Assembly (NCBI GenBank): GCA_036136335.1
Contig: JAYZQT010000006.1
Coordinates: 124,001-188,000 of the forward strand
From: JAYZQT01 sp036136335
GTDB lineage: Bacteria > Pseudomonadota > Alphaproteobacteria > MPNO01 > UBA830
DNA length: 64,000 bases
Reading direction: 5' to 3'
The notes beneath the pieces are model-generated. The model saw only the letters and a program-made list of their open reading frames with translations, did not search any database and had not been told where the DNA came from. Shown here piece after piece: positions 53,628 through 62,350 of the stretch. The position numbers were made by a program, and so were the translations under genes. Within the stretch, counting starts at the first letter, position 1, and every line of letters starts with the position of its first letter.

Positions 53628-54341
53628 TTAATTTTTACCAAAATATTCTCCATAGAGAACGGAAAGCTTGTGATAATCTTGCGGCAAGCCAATATCAATA
53701 AACTCGGATGAGAATGTGATACCGCCTATCTCGATCCCATCCTCGAGTAGCGACGGCAACACCAAGTCCTCGAACGAAAACGAAGGTTGAGGCAGCTTTA
53801 GGCCCTTAAAGACGTCAGGGTCTAATATGTAAACGCCTCCATTTGCAACCATACCAATGTCTGCTTTACCGTTCCCGAGTGACTTCACATGGTGTTTTTC
53901 ATCACACTCAACCCTACCAAAGCGTCCGCGCTCAAACGCGTGCATTAAGGCTATTGTTATCTTGCAACCTGTCTTCGCATGAAACTGTCTTAGTTTGGAT
54001 AGTCGCACCCTGAAGAATGTATCCCCATTCAACACGAGAAAGGGATTGTCGGATTTTATAAAACGTGAAGCACGCAGGATCGCTCCACCGGTTCCCAACG
54101 GTTTTTCTTCTTCGGCATATGTAATCGGGATACCACCGAACAGTGTACCAAAATAGTCACGAATCATTGTCCTTTTGTATCCAGTTGAAAGAATAAAATG
54201 ATCAACGCCCTGTGATATGAAATATTTCAATAAATGATGCAGAAATGGCCGCCCGTTGATTTCAGCCATCGGCTTGGGTCGGTCACTCACCGCTTCCCTC
54301 AACCGGGTTCCTTTTCCACCGGCTAGAACATAGGCCTCCAT
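53628..54341 (-). CDS. hddC: nucleotidyltransferase, HddC-like (heptose-1-phosphate guanylyltransferase)
   Basis: Sugar-1-phosphate nucleotidyltransferase of 237 aa. The signature is LAGGKGTRLREAVSDRPKPM, followed by FLVLNGDTFFRV and GGVYILDPDVF. Size and cluster context fit D-glycero-alpha-D-manno-heptose-1-phosphate guanylyltransferase, giving GDP-heptose. A hexose nucleotidyltransferase is the alternative. Its start overlaps the preceding stop codon by one base (TGATG), so it is coupled to the ColD-like gene. Confidence 0.88.
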   Translation of the reverse strand: MEAYVLAGGKGTRLREAVSDRPKPMAEINGRPFLHHLLKYFISQGVDHFILSTGYKRTMIRDYFGTLFGGIPITYAEEEKPLGTGGAILRASRFIKSDNPFLVLNGDTFFRVRLSKLRQFHAKTGCKITIALMHAFERGRFGRVECDEKHHVKSLGNGKADIGMVANGGVYILDPDVFKGLKLPQPSFSFEDLVLPSLLEDGIEIGGITFSSEFIDIGLPQDYHKLSVLYGEYFGKN

Positions 54342-55540
54342 CAGCGTGCAGAAACGGCCTGATTAACAAAGCTGACAATTTCCGACACTTCCGATTCGAT
54401 GAGGTCGGGATAATTGCCAATATACATCCCGTAATAATGTATATGATCGGTGACTGGATAGTCCTTCCAGGCATCGTCCGGAAGCAGATGCCTCAGATAT
54501 GGCTGACGGACCTGATTGCCACCACCCGCACTTCCTCGTCTAAATTCAACCCCATTCTCTGCAAGTAAACACATCAACCTTGCCATCAATTCCGGATCTT
54601 TTTCTCTAAGAACTAGATTGAAGGCGTAGTTTGATGATCCTGTTGTATAAAAATCTGTCTGATAGACCTCCCCGTCAAGCAGGGATAGGAACACTTCCTG
54701 GTTACGAGTACGTATTGCATTGTTTTCGTCAAGACGGCGCAACTGTGACTTACCCAAAATTCCGCCAATTTCATTATTGCGCACATTATAACCGGGTACC
54801 GCGAAGATGAATTGTGGGTTCAATTCCGTAAATTTTTGTTCATAATATTGTTTAGTACTCTTCAAGGCTGCCTCACGCACCATCCCGTGAGATCGCAGCA
54901 TACGGAGTGTCTCATAGGTTTTCTCGTCGTTGGTGCAAATCATCCCACCTTCAATGGTGGACATGTGATGGGCATAATAAAATGAGAAATTCGACATCAG
55001 ACCAAATGTACCGACGCGCCTGGATTTATGTGTTGCACCATGCGATTCGCAAACATCCTCGATCAAATGGATATCTTTATCTTTTAGAAAATTAAGCAAC
55101 TGATCGGTAAGGCCGTTAAAACCCTGAGTGTGTGTCAAAAAAATACCACGGGTATTGTCCGTAACCTTCCCTATAACCTGACCAGTGTCCATTGCCAGAG
55201 TTCTGGGATTGATATCTGCAAATACCGGCGTGAATCCGGTCTGTATAACTGATGCAATGTCCGATACCCATGTCAGAGGTGGAACAATAATTTCGCCACC
55301 CTCGGGATACATCAGCTTAAGAACCGTCATCGACAAAAGATTCGCCGCAGAGCCGGAATTAACAAAAACCGAATATTTTGAGCCAAGCCATTTATTCCAT
55401 TCGTCCTCAAACTCGCGGCAATGGGGACCATTCGTGAGTATCGGATCATCCTGCTGCAGGTGCCTTATGACCGCATCCAGGTCAGCACGTGAAACATTAT
55501 TCCTCATTAATGGATATTTAATCACCCGGGGACCCACCAT
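54341..55540 (-). CDS. ColD/RfbH-like PLP-dependent sugar-nucleotide 3-dehydratase (Lys replaced by His)
   Basis: DegT/DnrJ/EryC1-fold protein of 399 aa. In true aminotransferases of this family the PLP-binding Lys follows an SF-x3 pattern; here the stretch is SFYYAHHMSTIEGG, with His at that position. ColD (GDP-4-keto-6-deoxymannose 3-dehydratase) and E1 carry His there and use PLP/PMP for C3 deoxygenation. Length matches ColD, and I see no E1-type iron-sulfur Cys set. The rest of the fold is intact (PPLTWVSDIASVIQTGF, DVCESHGATH). It therefore probably makes a 3,6-dideoxy-4-keto sugar. It is coupled to HddC downstream and the transketolase upstream. Confidence 0.88.
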   Translation of the reverse strand: MVGPRVIKYPLMRNNVSRADLDAVIRHLQQDDPILTNGPHCREFEDEWNKWLGSKYSVFVNSGSAANLLSMTVLKLMYPEGGEIIVPPLTWVSDIASVIQTGFTPVFADINPRTLAMDTGQVIGKVTDNTRGIFLTHTQGFNGLTDQLLNFLKDKDIHLIEDVCESHGATHKSRRVGTFGLMSNFSFYYAHHMSTIEGGMICTNDEKTYETLRMLRSHGMVREAALKSTKQYYEQKFTELNPQFIFAVPGYNVRNNEIGGILGKSQLRRLDENNAIRTRNQEVFLSLLDGEVYQTDFYTTGSSNYAFNLVLREKDPELMARLMCLLAENGVEFRRGSAGGGNQVRQPYLRHLLPDDAWKDYPVTDHIHYYGMYIGNYPDLIESEVSEIVSFVNQAVSAR

Positions 55541-56496
55541 TATCGACTGTAACTTTTGAGTACTCTCTTGAGAACGGTTTCCAGGCCAATTCCTACTTTT
55601 TCATGAATGGATTGCCGATCACCCAGCTCAAAGCTATATCCAGGCCGCACCCCAACTCCATCAAATTGACCGTCATAGCCACTGGATTTGAGGTGTGTGT
55701 TAATTAGGACATCCATACCGCCTCGACCTTCAAATCCTTCTTCGAAGCTAAAAACATGACGATATTGCAAGACCAAATCACGGAATTTTGCCAGATTAAG
55801 AGACGTTAGGTTAAACAGATCAACCACCGCCAACTGTTTACCGTCGCCACCCGCTTGGGCCGCCACCTCGAGAGCCGTATGCGTCATAAAGCCCGTGGCA
55901 AAAATTAGGCCATCTTTACCCTCCTTCAAAACCTCAAAGCCGTCATCTGTGGCATCTGGCGAAACCTTCGCGCGCAACGGCGGCAGTACCTGTGCATCAA
56001 GGCGCAGATATTTCGGCCCAGCCTGCTCAAGACACCTTTCAATCAGACTGCCCGCGAGGATGTGATCCGAAGGAGAATAAAGCTGAAAGTTCGGCAGGCT
56101 GCGGATAAGGCTAATATCCTCGTAACATTGGTGGGTCGGACCTGACACAACATAGCTGTAGCCGGCACCTACACCAATTAGATTAACGTTTATTTCTCGC
56201 ACCTCTGACAACAGCGCAAGATTGACACGCAGTTGTTCAAAACAACGCATTGTTAAAAATGGCGCAATAGCATAGGCAAAAACCCGAAACCCTTCGAGCG
56301 ATAACCCCGCCGAAATGTTTATAAGATTTTGCTCAGCAACCCCAACATTCAAAAATCGATTGGGAAATTGGTTACGAATATGGTCAAGGACCGGAGAACC
56401 ATAATCGGCACTAACAAAATAAATATCGTCTTCAGTCTTCATACGCTGCAGAATCTGTTCCAGCAGGGCGTCCCTCATGGCCCTCGGATTAGTCAT
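55540..56496 (-). CDS. transketolase C-terminal subunit (PYR domain)
   Basis: Second half of a split transketolase, 318 aa. The PYR domain carries the cofactor-activating Glu in NVGVAEQNLINISAGLS, then FLTMRCFEQLR and SGPTHQCYEDISLIRSLP. The C-terminal domain follows (LNLAKFRDLVLQYRHVFSFE). It pairs with the N-terminal subunit encoded upstream; the genes overlap by 8 bases. Split transketolases also occur in archaea and antibiotic gene clusters, where some transfer a two-carbon ketol unit to a sugar. ATG 56496 overlaps the previous stop. Confidence 0.9.
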   Translation of the reverse strand: MTNPRAMRDALLEQILQRMKTEDDIYFVSADYGSPVLDHIRNQFPNRFLNVGVAEQNLINISAGLSLEGFRVFAYAIAPFLTMRCFEQLRVNLALLSEVREINVNLIGVGAGYSYVVSGPTHQCYEDISLIRSLPNFQLYSPSDHILAGSLIERCLEQAGPKYLRLDAQVLPPLRAKVSPDATDDGFEVLKEGKDGLIFATGFMTHTALEVAAQAGGDGKQLAVVDLFNLTSLNLAKFRDLVLQYRHVFSFEEGFEGRGGMDVLINTHLKSSGYDGQFDGVGVRPGYSFELGDRQSIHEKVGIGLETVLKRVLKSYSR

Positions 56497-57310
56497 CACC
56501 AAATTCCAGTATCTGGTCGAGAGTTTCAGGCTTTGGATTTAATACGTGGGACATGGGTTCATTCTCAAGATTTGGAACGCCCCTGCCCTTGAGTGTTTTT
56601 AAAATCAAGGCTTTTGGTTTTCCGGGTCGGGCTGTTTTCATTGCGCCCAAGGTTCGACAAACCAACTCAACATCATGGCCATTAATTGCGGTGGTTTCCC
56701 ATCCGAACGACGCAAGGCGCTTGCCAAGGTCGCCATGCGACACAATGTCTGCGGTGAAGCCTAGCATGGCTATTGAATTGTCATCGACGATCAGCGTCAG
56801 GTTGTCCAGGCTATGGTGGCTAGCAAACATGATTGCCTCCCAGCACGCACCCTCATGCATCTCACCGTCGCCACAAAGAACGAAAACATTTCGGTCTAGA
56901 TTGAGGCTTTTCTGAGCAATCGCAATCCCACTCGCCACCCCTAGTCCATGGCCGAGAGAGCCATTCACTGTTTCATATCCGGGGATAATCGGATCGGGAA
57001 TACCGCCAAGAATTCCATCTTCCTGACATACTCTGTCGAGTTCTTCACGTGAAAAGAAACCAAGATCTGCAAGTATTGGATACATACAGATAGAGCCGTG
57101 TCCTTTTGAAATAATCAGGCGATCTCGTTCCGAATGCAGTGGATCATTAGGAAAGAACTTCAAAATTCCACCGTAAAAAAGGGAGACCAAAGCTTCAATT
57201 GGGGACAGTGAGGACGCCAGCCGTGTTTCTGGAAAATTGCGATGAATACGGACGGTCTCGCGCCATACCCATTCAACCCGCGCTTCTAGATTATTAGGAT
57301 TCATTGTCAT
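56489..57310 (-). CDS. transketolase N-terminal subunit (PP domain)
   Basis: First half of a split transketolase, 273 aa. The ThDP-Mg motif is CGDGEMHEGACWEA, with DDN at the usual end of the loop. GHGSICMYPILADLGFF and NGSLGHGLGVASGIAIA are also conserved. It makes no complete enzyme without the C-terminal subunit encoded next. ATG 57310 or 57304 begins just inside the end of the upstream gene. Its position in a polysaccharide cluster, away from pentose-phosphate genes, suggests a role in sugar branching or in supplying sedoheptulose 7-phosphate for heptose synthesis. Confidence 0.9.
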   Translation of the reverse strand: MTMNPNNLEARVEWVWRETVRIHRNFPETRLASSLSPIEALVSLFYGGILKFFPNDPLHSERDRLIISKGHGSICMYPILADLGFFSREELDRVCQEDGILGGIPDPIIPGYETVNGSLGHGLGVASGIAIAQKSLNLDRNVFVLCGDGEMHEGACWEAIMFASHHSLDNLTLIVDDNSIAMLGFTADIVSHGDLGKRLASFGWETTAINGHDVELVCRTLGAMKTARPGKPKALILKTLKGRGVPNLENEPMSHVLNPKPETLDQILEFGDD

Positions 57311-58250
57311 TTGAGAACGATTGGTTGGCATACCACTCATAGGTTTTGGTTATACCTTCGTCAAATGTCATTTTATTTCGCCATCCGAGCGCTTTGATTT
57401 TCCGACTGTCCAGAAGTTTCTGCATTACCCCGTCCGGCTTATCCTTTTGCCAAGTGACTGAACCCTGAAAACCCACCGTTCTGGCAATTTTATCCGCCAG
57501 TTCCGCTATTGAACAATCTGCTCCCGAGCCAATATTAATTGGGCTATCGACCGTCGAATAATTATTTTCCAAAAGGAAGATAACCGCATCAGCCACATCT
57601 TCAGAAAAAATGAATTCACGCCTTGGTTTACCACTTCCCCATAGGTTTACGGTGTTATGGCTCTCCGTCTTACCGCGGTGAAATTTAGCAATGAGGGCTG
57701 AGAGCACATGCCCACTGTTGGGGTCAAAGTTATCGCCCGGGCCATAGGCACTGTTTGGAATCACGCACAGAAATTTGTCGTAAGAGTATTGCTGATTGTA
57801 TGCAAACCCCAGTTGCAAGGTAGCAATTTTGGAAACTGCATAAGAAAGACTGGTCGGTTCCATCGGGCCGGTCGATAAGTATTCCTCGCGCATGGGCTGC
57901 GGACACTCTTTGGGGTACATACACGATGAACCAAATAAAACAGCTGTGCTGCAAGCGCCGTTATGGACCGCCTCTGCGATATTCAAGCTAATTCTGAGGT
58001 TCTGATTAAGAAAATCAATTGGCTTTTGTTTGTTTTCCAGAATACCGCCAACCTTGCCCGCCGCGAGAATAACCGTTTCTGGTTCGTGGGTTCTGAAATA
58101 CTTTTGCACGTTTTCTCTGTTCGTAAGGTCAAGTTCTACTCGCGAAGGGCTGAGCACATTTTCGAATCCACGCGAATGGAGCTGTTTGACGCACGCGCGG
58201 CCTATGAGACCATTTCCGCCAGCAACAAGGATTTTTTGATCATTACGCAC
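57294..58250 (-). CDS. GDP-fucose-synthase-like epimerase/reductase
   Basis: Extended SDR of 318 aa. The cofactor motif is LVAGGNGLIGRACVKQL. GSSCMYPKECPQP, SLSYAVSKIATLQL (active Tyr and Lys), and NSAYGPGDNFDPNSGHVL are typical of Fcl (GMER), which epimerises C3/C5 and reduces C4 of GDP-4-keto-6-deoxymannose. ColC, the colitose synthase, is a homologue acting on the ColD product. A GTG at 58250 just after the upstream stop is preferred to an in-frame start at 58280. In this cluster it probably reduces the 4-keto sugar at the end of the route. Confidence 0.88.
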   Translation of the reverse strand: MRNDQKILVAGGNGLIGRACVKQLHSRGFENVLSPSRVELDLTNRENVQKYFRTHEPETVILAAGKVGGILENKQKPIDFLNQNLRISLNIAEAVHNGACSTAVLFGSSCMYPKECPQPMREEYLSTGPMEPTSLSYAVSKIATLQLGFAYNQQYSYDKFLCVIPNSAYGPGDNFDPNSGHVLSALIAKFHRGKTESHNTVNLWGSGKPRREFIFSEDVADAVIFLLENNYSTVDSPINIGSGADCSIAELADKIARTVGFQGSVTWQKDKPDGVMQKLLDSRKIKALGWRNKMTFDEGITKTYEWYANQSFSNDNES

Positions 58251-58252
58251 AT

Positions 58253-59248
58253 TCAAAATCCGTCTGGCTGATAAACGCAAATTGCACTGCCTTCCGATTC
58301 AAACCGAAATGCTACATATAGAAAGTCAGACAATGCTTCTTTAATCGCAGTCTGCTTATCAGGCGCGGCAAAAAGTGCAAGAAAACCGCCTCCGCCAGCA
58401 CCCAGTATTTTTCCACCAACGGCACCGTTGCTAATGCCTGTGGCGTATATCGTGTCGATCAAATCGTTGCTAACCCCGTCGACAAGATGGCGTTTTATTT
58501 GCCAGCTTTCATGGAGCAAGCGTCCAAAGTCCAACATATCGGCTCGTGGATTAACCAGAATTTTGATGCCCTCATCAACCATGGCTCCCATTTCGTTAAA
58601 ATCATTAGCATTTCTATTTAAATTCTCTATTTTCTTGACCTCGAGATCAGGTGCAAACCGGGTGATACCGGTAAAGAAAAGCATCAGATGGTCATTTAAT
58701 AAATTCTTCCGGTCCTGTGCAATTATGACGGGAGATACACTGAATGAACCGTCTTGATTAAACACGATCGTGTTCAGCCCACCGTATGCCGTAGCAACCT
58801 GATCCTGCGACCCCACGGCTTCTTTAATAACATGTTGTTCAACTTCCATAGCATCCATGGCCAGCTGTTTTCTGCTTATCATTTTACCTTCGAGTGCGTT
58901 GACGGCATGCAGTAATCCGACTGTAAACGCCGAGCTTGACCCCAAACCAGATCTCGAGGGCAAGTCACCATCGTGATGGATTTCGAGCCCCGTTTTAATG
59001 TTGGAGAAATTCAGGACACCCCTCACCGCCGGATGTCTAATTTCATCAACCGACTGGGCATTTTCGATCTCGGAATAAACAACTCGATATTTATGTTCAA
59101 AAAATGGAGGGAGATAACGGCATGTAATGTAACAATATTTATCAATAGTAGAAGACAACACGGATCCCCCATTATTTAGATAATAATTAGGAAAATCAGT
59201 TCCGCCTCCAAAAAAAGAAATTCTGAATGGTGTCTTGGTAATAATCAT
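58253..59248 (-). CDS. hddA: GHMP kinase, HddA-like (heptose-7-phosphate kinase)
   Basis: GHMP-family kinase of 331 aa. The N-terminus has TPFRISFFGGGTDFPNYY, and the ATP-binding loop is LPSRSGLGSSSAFTVGLLHAV. The C-terminal motif is GGKILGAGGGGFLALF. HddA phosphorylates D-glycero-D-manno-heptose 7-phosphate to the alpha-1,7-bisphosphate, the step after GmhA. Fucokinase-type kinases share the fold, but cluster context favours HddA. It starts 12 bases after the radical SAM gene stop. Confidence 0.9.
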   Translation of the reverse strand: MIITKTPFRISFFGGGTDFPNYYLNNGGSVLSSTIDKYCYITCRYLPPFFEHKYRVVYSEIENAQSVDEIRHPAVRGVLNFSNIKTGLEIHHDGDLPSRSGLGSSSAFTVGLLHAVNALEGKMISRKQLAMDAMEVEQHVIKEAVGSQDQVATAYGGLNTIVFNQDGSFSVSPVIIAQDRKNLLNDHLMLFFTGITRFAPDLEVKKIENLNRNANDFNEMGAMVDEGIKILVNPRADMLDFGRLLHESWQIKRHLVDGVSNDLIDTIYATGISNGAVGGKILGAGGGGFLALFAAPDKQTAIKEALSDFLYVAFRFESEGSAICVYQPDGF

Positions 59249-59260
59249 TAAATTTATATG

Positions 59261-60775
59261 TTAGTTTCCTAGAATTTTTCTTTTTAGTGGGACTTTTGCC
59301 ATGTTTTCTACATTTGCCCGTTGTTGAATTCCAAATCTCTGTTCTACCAGTTTCAGGTATTTTGGGTTAGTGAAATATGTGTTCCAGGCCCGATCTCTAA
59401 AACTCAACACATCCCGGGAACTCAGGTATTTAGTGCGTAGCGGCTCACATTCATAGGAAAGGAAAGCAAAGCCCTCATAGCTGGAGGGAAGATCCCAGCC
59501 TTCTCTCAATGCCCTGTTGTACATCGGACTGCCCGGCAGAGCCTGACATGGGTACATGTTTGCCATTTCGGAATTCAACTCCATGGCGAGGTTCAGCGTT
59601 TCCTGCATAGTCTCAAGATTGTCCTCCGGAAATCCGAATATATAGTTGCTGATAATATTGATATCGGCGTTGGAAATGGTTTTGCAAACCTCGCGAATGT
59701 TTATTTCCTGAAATGAGCCCTTTGAGACTTCCTGTCGAACATGCTGATTCCCGGCCTCTACCCCGAGAGCGAGCCAGTTGACACCAGCTTTTTTAAAAGT
59801 TTCCAATACAGCCGGACGGACGCTATCAACCCGCGAATACGTCCACATATTGAAACCGAACTCTTCCTGAATACAGTTTTCTAAAATGGGCGTGTAGTAC
59901 TTCCGATTGAGGAAAAACATTTCGTCACTGATCCGCAAGGTGACCACACCTAAGTCAGCAAGCTTTTTCATCTCTCTTTTGACCCAGTCAGGGGACCAGA
60001 AGCGCATGCCACGGGAATGGGACGCATCTACCCCACCACCATTATCCACGCGGTTTACAATGTTGATCATGCAAAACTCACAAGCAAACTGACACCCAAG
60101 CGAAGTATAGATCGCTGCAAATGGGGTTCGCTTGTTATGGTCAAAATCCGCATGCCAGAAATGGGCCCTGTAAAGATCAAGGGGGCGCTCTTTGTATGGC
60201 AGCAAGTCCCACGCGTAACCAGGCATGTCAACATCCATCCTGGACTGGGGTACAACCTGCTCCGCCTCGTTTATCTTCGGTTCACCGCCAACCTTGTGTC
60301 CAATCCCCTTTATTGTTTCAAGATCATTGGACAAATTAGACGACAATAAATTCCATAGCGCGTAGACACCTTCGTTAAGCAAAACCAAATCGACACAGTC
60401 ATATGACAGAACTTCCATCGGAAGGGCCTGCGTATGGGACCCACAAAAGCAGATAGGGGCAAAAATATCTTCCTGCTTGATCGCTTGTGCCAGTTGAACA
60501 GCACCAATCATGCCTGTTGTACCGGAGTTTGGATTTTGCCCGTAAATCACGAATACAATCAGTTTGGGTGCCCAGTTCTTTATTTTTTTTACGGATTTTG
60601 CCAACGATAACCGCTCTGCATCGCAATCAAGTATGGCGGGGCTAAAGCCGCGCGCCCTGCACGACTCCGCCAAAAGCAGAGACCAGGTCGGCGGTTCTAT
60701 AGCAGAGTATTCTTTTGCCAGCCCCTGATAGGCTGCACTCGATGAATCAGGGTTAACAAACAGGACGTCTAACAT
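59261..60775 (-). CDS. B12-binding-domain radical SAM protein
   Basis: Radical SAM protein of 504 aa. The N-terminal part is a cobalamin-binding-type Rossmann fold (VLFVNPDSSSAAYQGLAKEY, ICFCGSHTQALPMEVLS). The radical SAM Cys triad is CQFACEFC in YTSLGCQFACEFCMINIV, and later come WLALGVEAGNQHVRQEVSKG and NYIFGFPEDNLETM. Family members methylate unactivated carbon or phosphorus or rearrange carbon skeletons. I do not see the B12 lower-axial DxHxxG motif, so base-off binding is uncertain. In a sugar cluster it could C-methylate or epimerise the sugar or modify its lipid carrier. Confidence 0.87.
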   Translation of the reverse strand: MLDVLFVNPDSSSAAYQGLAKEYSAIEPPTWSLLLAESCRARGFSPAILDCDAERLSLAKSVKKIKNWAPKLIVFVIYGQNPNSGTTGMIGAVQLAQAIKQEDIFAPICFCGSHTQALPMEVLSYDCVDLVLLNEGVYALWNLLSSNLSNDLETIKGIGHKVGGEPKINEAEQVVPQSRMDVDMPGYAWDLLPYKERPLDLYRAHFWHADFDHNKRTPFAAIYTSLGCQFACEFCMINIVNRVDNGGGVDASHSRGMRFWSPDWVKREMKKLADLGVVTLRISDEMFFLNRKYYTPILENCIQEEFGFNMWTYSRVDSVRPAVLETFKKAGVNWLALGVEAGNQHVRQEVSKGSFQEINIREVCKTISNADINIISNYIFGFPEDNLETMQETLNLAMELNSEMANMYPCQALPGSPMYNRALREGWDLPSSYEGFAFLSYECEPLRTKYLSSRDVLSFRDRAWNTYFTNPKYLKLVEQRFGIQQRANVENMAKVPLKRKILGN

Positions 60776-60835
60776 TTCAAACCTTTGGACAGCGGGTAGT
60801 TGGGAAAACTATTTTGTAAAATTGAAGGTTGGGTT

Positions 60836-61717
60836 TTATTTCAACACATGAATCTCTGGATTTTTGCTATAAAGCACCGCCGCCGCCCTCCTTGCCTGCA
60901 AATACAAAAAATACTTTACGCGATACCCGATAGGTAAATATTTAGACGTCAAATAATCGACGCTCGATGCGGGACGCAACGCCGCGATGTACCCGTCAGA
61001 AAATCCGTCACACTTCTTACCCCCTAAAACAATCCGAGACAATTGTAATGCGTGATTTTCCCGCAAATGCAGTAGTTGAATGAACTTCCGATCGTCTCCG
61101 AATCTGGCCCGCTCCCGATATGTCTGATCTGGTTGCTCTTTGGTCACCCGATAGTGAAGGTGTCTGAACCGAACTTCATCGAGAAAACAGGAGCGACATT
61201 CGGACAGATATTCAAGTGAGATAAAAATTTCCTGAAGATGTGAATCGATAAATGCGCCTTTGTAATCGGGTATGATTGGATGAAGTATTTTCGCCAATCG
61301 TCTACTGAAAAAGGGAAAGACCGGAACTTTTTCATTTTTGTACATATCGTTTGGGGAACCCAAGTAAATTCGATCAGGATAGCTCATATGAACCCCTCTA
61401 AATGCCTCATCCCAACCGTAGGTTTCCACGACGCTATCATCATTCGCCAAAAAAATTATATCTCCGTTGGAGATATCAATGGCTTTCTGCGAGGCTATAC
61501 CCATTCCCTCCCTGGGGCCGCGCAGTATCTTGAGATTATCAAACCCAAAACTTAACCCGTCGTAGGAATCGTCATCATTATCGATGAATAGGACAATCTC
61601 TACTAATTCCGGCTCTGCACAGGCATCTTTCAAACTATCAAGAAACCTTAAAAGGAGATCTTTCCGCTTTCTGGTGGGCAGAATTACGGAGACTGTGGGT
61701 TTGGCGAGCTTGATCAA
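60836..61717 (-). CDS. glycosyltransferase family 2
   Basis: GT-A-fold glycosyltransferase of 293 aa. The nucleotide-sugar site starts TVSVILPTRKRKDLLLRFLD, with GPREGMGIASQKAIDISNG and the DxD-like ANDDSVV. It adds a sugar from a nucleotide donor during cell-surface polysaccharide assembly, probably cytoplasmic or membrane-attached. It is the first gene of the minus-strand cluster; the radical SAM gene follows after 60 bases. The acceptor is not predictable. Confidence 0.88.
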   Translation of the reverse strand: MIKLAKPTVSVILPTRKRKDLLLRFLDSLKDACAEPELVEIVLFIDNDDDSYDGLSFGFDNLKILRGPREGMGIASQKAIDISNGDIIFLANDDSVVETYGWDEAFRGVHMSYPDRIYLGSPNDMYKNEKVPVFPFFSRRLAKILHPIIPDYKGAFIDSHLQEIFISLEYLSECRSCFLDEVRFRHLHYRVTKEQPDQTYRERARFGDDRKFIQLLHLRENHALQLSRIVLGGKKCDGFSDGYIAALRPASSVDYLTSKYLPIGYRVKYFLYLQARRAAAVLYSKNPEIHVLK

Positions 61718-62350
61718 TTTTGAAATTCCGAATTGAACAAATTAACGTTATGAAATTTTCACTTTGACTTCAACACCTGCTGATGCGGTATCCTTCCCGC
61801 TTTAAAATGAGATGTTGAATTTATTGAACGAAAGAAATCAGTTTGCGAAATTGGGTTTTTTAAAATGTTTATTAGAAACAGTTTCAAAAAAACACTTAAC
61901 CTGTCCCGTCAGTTTTGCTCTGCACAACCAATTGTGCTCTGTCCGAGATGTATTTTAGGGTGGATTAACAGCTACCACGGCCAAAGGATTAACTTCTGCG
62001 GATTGTCGCAAAAATTTGTCTCGGGTTGTCGTGAATATTCGTGTGCACTCTTCCATAACGGACTATGGGTCTCGCAACTGATAAATGCAAAGTTTAGGGG
62101 ATAGTTTTAAGTAGCAGAGGTTTTACACTCTAAATGTTGTCTTGACCGAAACGACCGACATTACGTAAAAAACATGAATAATTATGTATTTTTGGACCAC
62201 CCTAGCGCCATCTCCATCAATCGAAATCTCGGTTGTTCGCGGCGAAGATTCAGGACAATGTAATTCGTGTCGGAGCGGTACACACCGCATCCGCCCATCC
62301 AAAATTACCCGCGCTTCGCATCTGGAACGTGTAATGAACGGACGACCATA
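61718..62350. other. A+T-rich intergenic stretch, no supported gene
   Basis: A 633-base gap between the start of the sugar cluster (minus) and the HyuA gene (plus), so it should contain both promoters. One open frame of 79 codons (61865-62104) has a Cys-rich, uncharacterised translation and no ribosome binding site I trust. No JUMPstart/ops element (GGCGGTAG) is visible. I see no RNA gene. Confidence 0.4.

Noticed and set aside
61865..62104. 79-codon plus-strand frame with several Cys residues in the gap before the third HyuA gene
   Set aside because: No recognised family, no trustworthy ribosome binding site, and composition unlike the neighbouring genes. The Cys spacing does not form a clear zinc ribbon.
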